NCBI RefSeq assembly: GCF_900115605.1
Contig: NZ_FOXC01000008.1
Location: 1 to 64,000 of the forward strand
Length of the DNA stretch: 64,000 nt
Reading direction: 5' to 3'
Source of the DNA: Halolactibacillus halophilus
GTDB lineage: Bacteria > Bacillota > Bacilli > Bacillales > Amphibacillaceae
Shown here: one piece after another, positions 17,399 through 25,718 of the stretch
How positions within the stretch are numbered: position 1 is the stretch's first letter
Layout of the letters: every line of letters begins with the position of its first letter
Program-made: the position numbers and the translations under genes
Notes under the pieces: generated by a model
Seen by the model: only the letters and a program-made list of their open reading frames with translations
Database searches by the model: none
What the model was told of the DNA's origin: nothing

Positions 17399-18553
17399 AT
17401 GGGTTATTGTCCTAAGTGTGGGGCAAACGTGCATGATGATGAATTATTTTGTGTCGCTTGTGGAACGAAGTTACCTACTGACAAACATTTACGATTTCAA
17501 GCTAAAAAAATGACCAAAACAATATGGCTGATGCCGTTAATTAGTTTCATCGTGATCAGCCTTGGCTTTATTGGCATCAAGTGGTTACATCAACAAAGAG
17601 GAAATGAAGCAACAGAAGTATTCGAACAAGCTACAACTGCTTTTTATGACGAAGATTATGAGAAAAGTTTAGCTTTAACCGAGGAAGCAATGTTAATTTA
17701 TCCTGCTTTTCAAGCAGCGGAAGATTTAAATAGATTGTTAACGTTATATCTTCATGATCATAACATCGACGATACATTATCTTATCAGGAAAAATTAGAA
17801 CAGCTCCACCAGTTGCAAATTACATTAGATGATTACTCGGGTGATGCGATTGATCGATTCATTATGGACATCAAACAAACACAAGAACAACTCCAACTCG
17901 AGCAAATTGATAGCCGTCTTACAGATGATTTGTCTATTCAAGACTTACAAACATTGGTCTGGGAGATTGACGCCATTCATTCAACGGAAGCTTTATTGTT
18001 GAAACAACAATTACGCGAACGGCTGTCATCATCGATTGGTAGTTTCGCCAATAGTTACTTGGCTGACAATCGGTTCAATGATGCAATGGAACTCGTTGAT
18101 AACGGTCTTTATTATCTACCAGAAGACCCGCGTCTATTAAGTTTAAAAGAAACTATTAATTTAGCACAAAATCAATTTGTGACGGCACTGGAAGAACGCA
18201 TGCAAAAGGCGTATCAATCTTATGAAGAAGAAGTTGCCTTTAATCAATCACAAGCTGTCGATGTGTCTGATGTGTCCTTAACAGAAACATCATCACAGCA
18301 ATTGAAAGTAAAGGGGCTGGTGAAAAGTGAAGCGACGGTTCCTATTTACCACATTGAAGTGACCTTTGAATTGTTAGATGAGTCAAATGATGTCATCGAT
18401 ACTCGCACGACATTTGTCTACCCTGATGTCCTCTATCCATATGATGAAGGACAGTTAGATTATATCTATTTAGATGATGAATTTAATGATGAGGCTGTCG
18501 ATGTAAAGATCACCCGTATCTCTTGGTTATTGAATGAGGAGGAATCATCATGA
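17399..18553 (+). CDS. zinc-ribbon membrane protein with TPR-like and FxLYD-like outer part
   Basis: Function unknown. An N-terminal zinc ribbon with two CxxC pairs (Cys4, Cys7, Cys18, Cys21) faces the cytoplasm. One membrane helix (about 41-62) follows. The outer part has an acidic helical region (about 70-265) in which 'FEQATTAFYDEDYEKSLALTEEAM' style pairs of helices look TPR-like, then a beta-rich C-terminal domain (about 280-380) resembling the FxLYD fold. This zinc ribbon plus helix plus outer sensor layout is shared with TcaA-like envelope proteins. The stop overlaps the protease start by 4 bases (ATGA), so the two are translationally coupled. Confidence 0.7.
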   Translation: MGYCPKCGANVHDDELFCVACGTKLPTDKHLRFQAKKMTKTIWLMPLISFIVISLGFIGIKWLHQQRGNEATEVFEQATTAFYDEDYEKSLALTEEAMLIYPAFQAAEDLNRLLTLYLHDHNIDDTLSYQEKLEQLHQLQITLDDYSGDAIDRFIMDIKQTQEQLQLEQIDSRLTDDLSIQDLQTLVWEIDAIHSTEALLLKQQLRERLSSSIGSFANSYLADNRFNDAMELVDNGLYYLPEDPRLLSLKETINLAQNQFVTALEERMQKAYQSYEEEVAFNQSQAVDVSDVSLTETSSQQLKVKGLVKSEATVPIYHIEVTFELLDESNDVIDTRTTFVYPDVLYPYDEGQLDYIYLDDEFNDEAVDVKITRISWLLNEEESS

Positions 18554-19677
18554 CATTTTTTCAAAAACGCTTCTCGCTTCTTGTAACCATCACCCTTCTT
18601 TTTGCAGGTGCCGTTTTTTTATATCACACTTATCAACAAACCTTTGATGAACCTCTTACGGCAGAACCTGTCGTCACGTATGAACCGACGAATAACCGCA
18701 CCCAAACATTACAGCAAATCATTCATGAGGCACAGAAGAATGTTGTAAAAATATCCGTTGAAACACCGACATCGACAAGAGTAGGTTCGGGTTTTCTTTA
18801 TAATAATCGCGGTGATATTATCACCAATGCGCACGTCATTGAAAATGCTTCTGTTGTCGAGGTGACGTTGTCGACGACCGAAACCTATCCAGCTGCCATT
18901 GTAGGTATGAGTAAAGAAAAGGATATTGCGGTCATTCGGGTCCCACAACTGATCAATCAGCGCCCTATGACGATTGATACAACCCAGTCCATTGATATTG
19001 GGACGGATATACTTGCGCTCGGAAGCCCACTCGGTTATCAAAATTCTGTGTCTGTTGGCATCATCTCTGGTACAAATCGTAGCTTTGATATTGATGGCTA
19101 TTCCTATGATGAAGTATATCAAATCTCTTCAAATATCACGCATGGAAACAGTGGTGGCCCGCTGATTGATCAAACGACAGGAAAAGTTATTGGAATTAAT
19201 TCAGCTGGTATAAGTGACACAGACATTGGTTTTAGTATTCCAATTAAAGATGTGATTGATGAGGTGACCGATTGGTCTGCGAACACATCAAATGACGCCC
19301 TTACCTTCCCATCAACGATTCATAATCAGTTAACATCCATTGATGATTACAAAGAAGACAGTTATTATCTTGTCCAATATTTTATCGATAGTCTGGCGAT
19401 TCACGATTATATTAATGCTTACGCCTTATTAGGGAGTGACTATCAAAGTAATCATAACTATACCGATTTTAGGGAACATTATATTTCTTTAAAAACGATT
19501 GATCTAATCGAGCAACAACAAGCGGCTGTGGAAGATGATCAGTGGGCATTCACTGTGTTAGTAGAAGAATTCCGGGCTGAACAAGAACCAGAAACAGACA
19601 CGTATACCTTTAAAGTTGGACTTGAAAATGATCAGCTGAAAATTATTGCGTACACAAATAATCATGATGAAGCTTAG
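18550..19677 (+). CDS. membrane-anchored trypsin-like serine protease with NTF2-like tail
   Basis: An S1C/HtrA-type protease. An N-terminal membrane anchor (about 8-26) is followed by the protease domain with the triad His95 (TNAHVIE), Asp125 (KDIAVI) and Ser201 (GNSGGPL). There is no PDZ domain, unlike classical HtrA; instead the last 110 residues contain 'YYLVQYFIDSLAIHDY', an alpha-plus-beta stretch of NTF2-like character. It overlaps the zinc-ribbon gene by 4 bases. Probably it handles or senses misfolded envelope proteins together with its two neighbours; that role is inference. Confidence 0.85.
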   Translation: MTFFQKRFSLLVTITLLFAGAVFLYHTYQQTFDEPLTAEPVVTYEPTNNRTQTLQQIIHEAQKNVVKISVETPTSTRVGSGFLYNNRGDIITNAHVIENASVVEVTLSTTETYPAAIVGMSKEKDIAVIRVPQLINQRPMTIDTTQSIDIGTDILALGSPLGYQNSVSVGIISGTNRSFDIDGYSYDEVYQISSNITHGNSGGPLIDQTTGKVIGINSAGISDTDIGFSIPIKDVIDEVTDWSANTSNDALTFPSTIHNQLTSIDDYKEDSYYLVQYFIDSLAIHDYINAYALLGSDYQSNHNYTDFREHYISLKTIDLIEQQQAAVEDDQWAFTVLVEEFRAEQEPETDTYTFKVGLENDQLKIIAYTNNHDEA

Positions 19678-19789
19678 ATTCCTACCTGCTTTATCATGAT
19701 TGTTTTAAATATTTTAGATATGACCATTCATTTTTGATTCAATAACCCTTATACTAAGAATAATCACAGATTGAATGGAGTGAACCTTA

Positions 19790-20527
19790 GTGCGATATCA
19801 AACTTTAATCTTTGCGATGGCAATGACGCTTATTTTCATTCTAGCTGGTTGTAGAGACAACTCACCTATCGTCGTTGAAGAACAAACGGAAACAATTGAC
19901 CAAGAAGAAACAAGCCTCGTAGAAGAAACTGTAAAAGATGAAACAGTAGAAATCATTGAATTTCAATTAAAAGAAGAAATTGTGAAAATCAGCTTAGCCG
20001 ATATCCCGATTATCGACCACTACTTAGCTCAGCACCAAAATAGAACGCGTGCAATTGAACAGATGACTCTCGCTCCAATTGAACTAACAGATAAAACGTT
20101 ATATATCTTAACCTTTGCAAAACAAGATACAACTGGGAGTTACTTATTAATTAACACATCAGAACAAACATCAGTCTTAATAGCTGACCAAGTGACTTTA
20201 GAACGCTACGACTTATTGAATGAGGAAACGCTATTATTTAATTTTAGTGAGTCACATCGTGATGTTAATCTCAATCGCCACCAACTATTAGCTTACAATA
20301 CAGATAAACTAGCAAGCCTGCCACTTGTAGTCACATCGGACAGCTTAAGCTTAACCCCCCTTAGTCTACAAACATTCACATGGCCCTTTATAGATGTTGT
20401 CATACATGACAATGAAACGATCCATTTAACACTACCAGCTATCATTGAACCAACAGATGAAGCGATCAACACCTGGGCCTCACTTGATGAAGCCCCTACG
20501 CAAATGGTTGACGTGACCATCGAATAA
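19790..20527 (+). CDS. lipoprotein of unknown function
   Basis: Start GTG 19790 with GGAGTG upstream. The signal peptide ends in the lipobox ILAGC, with the lipidated Cys at about residue 21. A Glu/Thr-rich linker (about 25-62) leads to a 180-residue domain of alternating hydrophobic beta-like segments. No family is recognised. It is separated by 112 bases from the protease gene and is followed by nfrA after 31 bases, so it may belong to either unit. Confidence 0.75.
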   Translation: MRYQTLIFAMAMTLIFILAGCRDNSPIVVEEQTETIDQEETSLVEETVKDETVEIIEFQLKEEIVKISLADIPIIDHYLAQHQNRTRAIEQMTLAPIELTDKTLYILTFAKQDTTGSYLLINTSEQTSVLIADQVTLERYDLLNEETLLFNFSESHRDVNLNRHQLLAYNTDKLASLPLVVTSDSLSLTPLSLQTFTWPFIDVVIHDNETIHLTLPAIIEPTDEAINTWASLDEAPTQMVDVTIE

Positions 20528-20558
20528 TTTCACATTAATATTTAAAGGAGACCCACTC

Positions 20559-21305
20559 ATGAACTCAATCATTGATACGATATTAAATCACCGCTCAATT
20601 AGAAAGTTTACCGAACAACCTCTAATAGCGGAACACTTAGACATGATCATTGATGCCGCAAGAAGCAGCTCTACCTCAAGTTATTTAATGGCCTACACTA
20701 TGATTGGGGTCACAGACCCAGAGAAAAAAGCTGCCTTAGCTTCGATCTCTAATCAACCATATATTAAAGATAATGGCCACTTTGTCTTATTCTGTGGCGA
20801 CTATCATCGTCATATGCTTAAAGCAAATGAACAGGAAAAAGTAACAATGGCGTATAATGTACAGAGCACAGAATATTTTATGATTGCGACTGTCGATGCA
20901 ACAATCGCTGCCCAAAATATGACCGTTGCGGCTGAATCTCTTGGTATTGGCGCCTGTTATATCGGGAGTATTAAACGTGATCTTGATTTAGTAAGTGACT
21001 TGTTTGATTTACCTGAACATGTTGTACCGCTTTTCGGTTTAGCTTTGGGTTATCCTGATGAACAACAAGAAATTAAACCGAAGTTACCAAAAGAAGCGGT
21101 TTACTTTGAAAACACGTATAAAGACGACGTGGCGCATAAAGCCGCGCTCGAACAATTCGATAAAACAATTGAAACCTATTACCGCACCCGTACGACAAAC
21201 AAGCGTGAAGATTCATGGACAAAACAAATGGTCAAAACACTGCATAACCAGCGCAATGACCGTCTCACACCGTTTGTGAAAGAGAAAAAGTTTAACACGC
21301 GTTAG
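20559..21305 (+). CDS. nfrA: NfrA-type FMN-dependent NAD(P)H nitroreductase/oxidoreductase
   Basis: A flavin enzyme of the oxygen-insensitive nitroreductase family, reducing nitro compounds, flavins or quinones. The FMN phosphate-binding NHRSIRKF (10-17) and AARSSSTSSYLMAYT are diagnostic, as are GIGACYIGSIKRDL and FGLALGYPDE. The 248 aa are typical of NfrA (YwcG). AAAGGAG precedes the ATG. Confidence 0.9.
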   Translation: MNSIIDTILNHRSIRKFTEQPLIAEHLDMIIDAARSSSTSSYLMAYTMIGVTDPEKKAALASISNQPYIKDNGHFVLFCGDYHRHMLKANEQEKVTMAYNVQSTEYFMIATVDATIAAQNMTVAAESLGIGACYIGSIKRDLDLVSDLFDLPEHVVPLFGLALGYPDEQQEIKPKLPKEAVYFENTYKDDVAHKAALEQFDKTIETYYRTRTTNKREDSWTKQMVKTLHNQRNDRLTPFVKEKKFNTR

Positions 21306-21315
21306 TCTTATACTT

Positions 21316-21350
21316 ACACAACCAAGACATACTTATATTCCTGGTTGTGT
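21316..21350 (+). terminator. terminator of nfrA
   Basis: A 9-bp stem (21316-21324 with 21342-21350) followed by a T-rich but interrupted tail. Confidence 0.65.
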
Positions 21351-21493
21351 TCTTATATTTCTCTCACTTAATTCTAAAGGGTGTCGCTTATTATCAAATT
21401 ATAACAGCTAAAAACTTGACCCCTTTCTCTTCATTTAATGCCACTAAGCGCGTGATCGTTTCGATGAGTCATGACTCCATTATTATAAAACAT

Positions 21494-21530
21494 AAACAAG
21501 CATTAGGACATACGCCCAATGCTTGTTTTT
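21494..21530. terminator. hairpin between convergent genes
   Basis: An 11-bp perfect stem (21494-21504 with 21518-21528) ending in T on the plus strand, just past the end of the oxidoreductase gene on the other strand. It probably stops plus-strand read-through. The stretch 21351-21493 shows nothing else. Confidence 0.65.
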
Positions 21531-21551
21531 CTCTTGTTTACTGTTAAACGT

Positions 21552-22538
21552 TCAATCATGATTAAACTTAAGAGCGATTTTACCGAGCTGTTTCGACTCT
21601 TTGATATAATTAAATGCCTCGTCGTATTCTGTATAATTGAAAATCGTATCAACAATTGGGTGAATACGCTTGTCTTCAATAAATGCTAACATGGCGCGTA
21701 ATTCTTCTCGACTTCCCATCGTTGACCCAAGAATCGTTTGTTGATTATAAAAGAACTGTCTCACGTTAAATGATACAACATCATCCGTGGTAGCACCAAA
21801 AGTAACCAACCGGCCACCCTTCTTTAAAACTGCTAATGATCGATCAAAGGTTTTTTGACCAATACTATCAATCACGCAATCAATCGTTTCATTTTGAAGC
21901 GCTTCTTCCCAATCATCATCAGTTAACAATGTCACATCCGCACCAAGTGCTTTTAAGTTCGCTAATTTATCTTTATCACGTGATGTCGTCAATACACGTG
22001 CGCCAATCGCTTTAGCAAAGGTAATGATATAAGTACTTACCCCGCTCGAACCACCAGGAATAAAGATCGTTTCATCTGATTTTAGTTGCCCTTTCGTAAA
22101 AACAGCCCGGTAAGCCGTAAGAGCGGACAGGGCTAATACGCTTGCTTCTACATTCGTTAAGTGTGCTGGTTTACGTTCAAAGTAGGTTTCATCTTGAATA
22201 TAATAGTCACGGAATGTCCCGTGATGCGGATAGCCGACAATTTCTAACGTATCTGGTGACGCAATGGTACAATCTTGCCAATGTAAACCTGGATTAACAA
22301 TCACTGTCTCACCAATGTTAAATCGCGTTACCGCCTCTCCTACTCTTGTCACAATACCAACCCCGTCAGAACCAAGAGCAATCGGAGCTGTTTCATCCCC
22401 TCGCCTTAATCTGATCATTAAATCTCTCCGGTTCAGTCCAGCATATAAAATCTTCACTTCAACTTCATGACCTGTTGGCGTGTTAGCTTCGATTTCCATC
22501 AACGTCGTTTCTTTATTTGCATCAACAATGGCTTTCAT
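21552..22538 (-). CDS. zinc-type alcohol dehydrogenase-like / quinone oxidoreductase (MDR superfamily)
   Basis: A GroES-like N-terminal domain (about 1-120) is followed by a Rossmann fold with GGSSGVSTY as the nucleotide-binding turn (about 159-167). The Cys/His set of the structural zinc is not evident, so it may belong to the zinc-free reductase group or be like B. subtilis YogA. The 328 aa are full length and the RBS is GGGAAGGGA before ATG 22538. Substrate unknown. It is divergent from the small gene at 22655. Confidence 0.85.
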   Translation of the reverse strand: MKAIVDANKETTLMEIEANTPTGHEVEVKILYAGLNRRDLMIRLRRGDETAPIALGSDGVGIVTRVGEAVTRFNIGETVIVNPGLHWQDCTIASPDTLEIVGYPHHGTFRDYYIQDETYFERKPAHLTNVEASVLALSALTAYRAVFTKGQLKSDETIFIPGGSSGVSTYIITFAKAIGARVLTTSRDKDKLANLKALGADVTLLTDDDWEEALQNETIDCVIDSIGQKTFDRSLAVLKKGGRLVTFGATTDDVVSFNVRQFFYNQQTILGSTMGSREELRAMLAFIEDKRIHPIVDTIFNYTEYDEAFNYIKESKQLGKIALKFNHD

Positions 22539-22654
22539 ACTTGATCCCTTCCCCTTCTAGTTTATATTGGTTTGAACGTCCTATAACTCATTCAGACAAA
22601 CCTTTTGCATTATCTGGCCATATCTTTCATACTAAAGATGTGGAGGTGAAAATA

Positions 22655-22933
22655 GTGACTCAAATATTAACAACGCATATGACAACACGACACATCATTG
22701 ATAATCAAATCACGATTCAAAAACAACATGATACACTTGAATTAACAGCGGAGGGCGTCTTATCATCCGAAAGTTTTTACCCTTATCAAAAAATCTTTGA
22801 TGTCAGCTCACGGCGGATGACAGCGCATACCTTTGCTCTTTACATTCATGCAGATGAAGGTGTGAAAACGTTTCTAGCTGAACATGACCCTTCATCGTTC
22901 ACTCAATCACTCAAGATGAAAATTAATCGCTAG
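22655..22933 (+). CDS. small conserved-looking protein, function unknown
   Basis: The frame is open from 22517, but the first part overlaps the opposite gene's promoter region and lacks a start signal. GGAGGTG at 22642-22648 lies 6 bases before GTG 22655, which gives 92 residues. The protein is mixed alpha/beta, starts with TQILTTHMTTRH and has no membrane segment or Cys. No family is recognised. Confidence 0.6.
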   Translation: MTQILTTHMTTRHIIDNQITIQKQHDTLELTAEGVLSSESFYPYQKIFDVSSRRMTAHTFALYIHADEGVKTFLAEHDPSSFTQSLKMKINR

Positions 22934-22967
22934 ACTCAAGGTACTATTTATATAGTAGAAACTCGTC

Positions 22968-23423
22968 TTAGTCTAATGGTGTTTTATTCTCGATGGCCCA
23001 CTTTAAGCGTTGCTGCATCTCACCTATCCCCTTTGTACCAAGTAGCGGGAAGCGATCATCCGATGTAATACCTCCGATTGCCTCGATCACTCGTTGATGT
23101 TTTTTACCCGTTAGAATAATAGCACGGTCATATTGATCTAACCCTTGATGATATAGTTGTTGTTTTAACTGATGTAAGGAAATGACATCCGCCTCTTTCA
23201 TTCCAAATGTGATATCATAATCTTCATTAATCATCTCATCTTTAGAACAAAATCCGTGTTTACCTGACAAAATAACCCATTCATCTGCGAAAATTTCAGC
23301 ATATTGACGCGTGAGACGGTGTAATGTACCGATGTAGACATCCTTCACTTTCATCGGCCCTACATCTGGTGTTTGATTCCAAATTTTTCTCTTACCACAT
23401 GGAAGAACCGCGAGAACTCGCAT
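22968..23423 (-). CDS. DUF6884-type protein
   Basis: A cytoplasmic 151-residue protein with the N-terminal signature LPCGKRKIW (about 7-15), the middle motif LSGKHGF and the helical C-terminal half usual for DUF6884-like proteins. Members resemble the YaaA and archaeosine/7-deazaguanine-type folds and are often linked to nucleic acid modification or peroxide stress, but the function is not known. GAGGGG precedes the ATG. No DNA-modification genes are nearby. Confidence 0.7.
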   Translation of the reverse strand: MRVLAVLPCGKRKIWNQTPDVGPMKVKDVYIGTLHRLTRQYAEIFADEWVILSGKHGFCSKDEMINEDYDITFGMKEADVISLHQLKQQLYHQGLDQYDRAIILTGKKHQRVIEAIGGITSDDRFPLLGTKGIGEMQQRLKWAIENKTPLD

Positions 23424-23540
23424 GTTTCCTACCCCTCTTTTCTACATAGTATCTGATTCTATTGTAACGAATTAAAAGATGATTGCAATATCCACCCGCC
23501 TATTTAACCGCTTACATATTAGATTATTTTCAAATGTGAT

Positions 23541-23661
23541 AAAAATCAGAAAATTTTAATAAAACCTGTTGATTATTTTCTGAAATGATTGTATGATTGC
23601 AAACAACATATAAAGTTTTTAATTTTTCAGTCAACAGTCGGTGGAAAATTTTCTGAATAAT
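23541..23661 (+). promoter_or_regulatory. ilvD promoter with CodY-like boxes
   Basis: A sigma-A promoter reads TTGATT (23569-23574), 17 bases, TATGAT (23592-23597). Three sites resemble the CodY box AATTTTCWGAAAATT: 23541-23555 (3 mismatches, by eye), 23574-23588 (4 mismatches, sitting between -35 and -10) and 23647-23661 (2 mismatches, downstream of the start site). CodY is the GTP and branched-chain amino acid sensor that represses such operons in Bacilli. Confidence 0.65.
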
Positions 23662-23702
23662 CATTTTTCATCAGGCGTGTGATGAAGTAAGGGGCGAAAC
23701 AT

Positions 23703-25370
23703 ATGCGTAGTGACATGATCAAAAAAGGTTTAGATCGAGCTCCCCATCGTAGTTTATTACATGCGACAGGGGTTAAAACAAAAGATTTAGGCAAACCCTT
23801 CATTGGCGTTTGCAACTCATATATTGATATTATTCCCGGCCATATGCATTTAAATAAATTTGCAGAAGTTGTAAAAGAAGCTATTAGAGAAGCTGGTGGT
23901 ATTCCTTTCGAATTCAACACCATTGGTGTTGACGATGGGATTGCGATGGGACACATTGGGATGCGTTATTCCCTGCCGAGTCGAGAAATTATTGCTGATT
24001 CAGCTGAAACAGTCATTAATGCTCACTGGTTTGACGGGGTCTTCTACATCCCGAACTGTGACAAGATTACACCGGGTATGTTGATGGCAGCTGTTCGAAC
24101 GAATGTACCAGCTGTTTTTGTCTCAGGTGGTCCAATGGAAGGTGGTGTCTCACCTACTGGTGATACGTTAACCTTAAGTTCAATGTTTGAAGGCGTTGGA
24201 GCTGTTCAATCAGGTAAGATGACAGAAGATGAACTGACAGAACTTGAAACACTCGCGTGTCCAACATGCGGTTCTTGTTCCGGTATGTTTACGGCCAACT
24301 CGATGAACTCATTGATGGAAATGCTTGGTTTAGCTCTTCCGGAAAACGGCACGATCTTAGCCACATCACCCGAACGTCATCGCCTCATTAAAGATGCAGC
24401 GAAACACTTAATGAATCTTATTGAAAAAGATATAAAGCCCCGTGACATTGTTACAAAAGATGCGATTGATGATGCTTTTGCTTTAGATATGGCAATGGGT
24501 GGTTCAACCAATACTGTTTTACACACATTGGCGATTGCGCATGAAGCAGGTATTGATTACGATATTGAGCGGATCAATGAAGTAGCTAAACGCATTCCTT
24601 ATTTAGCAAAAATTGCACCTGCATCAGATGTCACAATGCATGATGTCCACTTAGCTGGTGGTGTACCTGCCGTTATTAACGAACTTTGCAAGATCCCAGG
24701 TGCACTAAATAAAGACCGTATTACCGTGACTGGTAAATCGGTATATGAAAACGTTAAAGACCATCCAATTAAGAATCCTAATGTGATTCGTCCATTGGAT
24801 AATCCATATAGTTCAGTCGGTGGTTTATCAATCCTCTTTGGTAATATTGCACCAAATGGTGCCGTCATTAAAGTAGGCGCGGTTGATCCATCAATCAAAG
24901 TCTTCAAAGGCCGAGCAGTCGTCTTTAACTCACAAGACGAAGCGCTTGAAGGTATCGCTGATGGCACCGTTGATAAAGGTGACGTTGTTGTCATTTTGTA
25001 TGAAGGACCTAAAGGAGGTCCAGGGATGCCAGAAATGCTTGCGCCTACGGCTGCGATTGCTGGACGAGAGCTCGGTAAGGATGTTGCCCTCATTACTGAT
25101 GGCCGCTTCTCTGGAGCCTCTCGGGGTATCTCAATTGGACATATTTCACCTGAAGCACAAGAAGGTGGTCCGATTGGCTTAATTAAAACGGATGATACGA
25201 TTATTATTGACTTACCAAATCGCACCATTAACCTTGACATTAGTGAGAAAGAATTAGCTGAGCGTCAGACTGCTTTTGAAATACCCGAACCAAAGATTAC
25301 AACTGGATACTTAGCCAAATATGCAAAACTTGTCACCTCTGCTAATACTGGCGGTGTCATGAAAATATAA
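23703..25370 (+). CDS. ilvD: dihydroxy-acid dehydratase
   Basis: Iron-sulfur enzyme of the third common step in valine and isoleucine synthesis, turning dihydroxy acids into 2-oxo acids. The cluster cysteines are in CNSY (about 39), NCDKITPGM and [16 protein letters not shown], the last being the family signature. The 555 aa are full length. It leads the ilv-leu block but is separated from ilvB by a T-box and its terminator, so it answers to the upstream promoter only. Confidence 0.97.
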   Translation: MRSDMIKKGLDRAPHRSLLHATGVKTKDLGKPFIGVCNSYIDIIPGHMHLNKFAEVVKEAIREAGGIPFEFNTIGVDDGIAMGHIGMRYSLPSREIIADSAETVINAHWFDGVFYIPNCDKITPGMLMAAVRTNVPAVFVSGGPMEGGVSPTGDTLTLSSMFEGVGAVQSGKMTEDELTELETLACPTCGSCSGMFTANSMNSLMEMLGLALPENGTILATSPERHRLIKDAAKHLMNLIEKDIKPRDIVTKDAIDDAFALDMAMGGSTNTVLHTLAIAHEAGIDYDIERINEVAKRIPYLAKIAPASDVTMHDVHLAGGVPAVINELCKIPGALNKDRITVTGKSVYENVKDHPIKNPNVIRPLDNPYSSVGGLSILFGNIAPNGAVIKVGAVDPSIKVFKGRAVVFNSQDEALEGIADGTVDKGDVVVILYEGPKGGPGMPEMLAPTAAIAGRELGKDVALITDGRFSGASRGISIGHISPEAQEGGPIGLIKTDDTIIIDLPNRTINLDISEKELAERQTAFEIPEPKITTGYLAKYAKLVTSANTGGVMKI

Positions 25371-25390
25371 CAAAGCGATGATTAGAAAAA

Positions 25391-25676
25391 AGAGTAAGTA
25401 TAAGTATATTCACAGAGAGCCGGGGTTGCTGGAAGCCCGGAAATATACGCTAACTCGACATCCTCTAGGAGTGTTAAGTTGAAGTCTTTTTAGATAGTAT
25501 ACTTAACCGGGTCCACTCGATGGGACCCGTTATCAAAAGAGAGAAACAGATGTTTCTCTCATGAGGTCAACACAGCTGTGTTGATAAATCAGGGTGGTAC
25601 CGTGAAAAGTAAAGATCTTTTCTCCCTTGTAATTCTGCTAGTAGGTAGATTATGACGTGAGAAAAGGTCTTTTTTC
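25391..25676 (+). promoter_or_regulatory. T-box riboswitch, probably tRNA-Leu specific
   Basis: The conserved T-box AGGGTGGTACCGTG is at 25591-25604. Stem I has AGTAA in the 5' specifier loop, the AGAGAGCC/GGTTGCTGGAAG apical module, a stem GTATAT (25404-25409) with ATATAC (25443-25448) and a base AGAG (25391-25394) with CTCT (25463-25466). The unpaired codon facing the anticodon is then CTC (25454-25456), Leu, followed by a purine. Further helices pair 25473-25479 with 25501-25507, CGGGTCC with GGACCCG, and GAGAGAAAC with GTTTCTCTC. The terminator pairs 25611-25624 with 25659-25672 and ends in T. UGGU in the bulge fits discriminator A of tRNA-Leu. Uncharged tRNA-Leu would allow ilvB-leuD transcription. 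Confidence 0.93.
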
Positions 25677-25718
25677 TATACTTTAAATTATTTTCATTTT
25701 AGCTTAGGAGGTTATAAC

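Noticed and set aside
18709-19122. Long minus-strand frame inside the protease gene
   Set aside because: The protein would be Arg/Ile/His-rich with no family, while the plus strand encodes a protease with its full triad.
22517-22654. N-terminal extension of the 92-residue protein
   Set aside because: It overlaps the start region of the divergent oxidoreductase and lacks an RBS, whereas GGAGGTG precedes GTG 22655.
24599-25240. 213-codon minus-strand frame within ilvD
   Set aside because: A shadow of a conserved enzyme gene; Pro/Ser/Ile-rich translation with no family.
25460-25462. ATC (Ile) as T-box specifier
   Set aside because: It would be followed by C instead of a purine and lies at the base helix; CTC at 25454-25456 fits the loop next to the GTATAT/ATATAC stem better.
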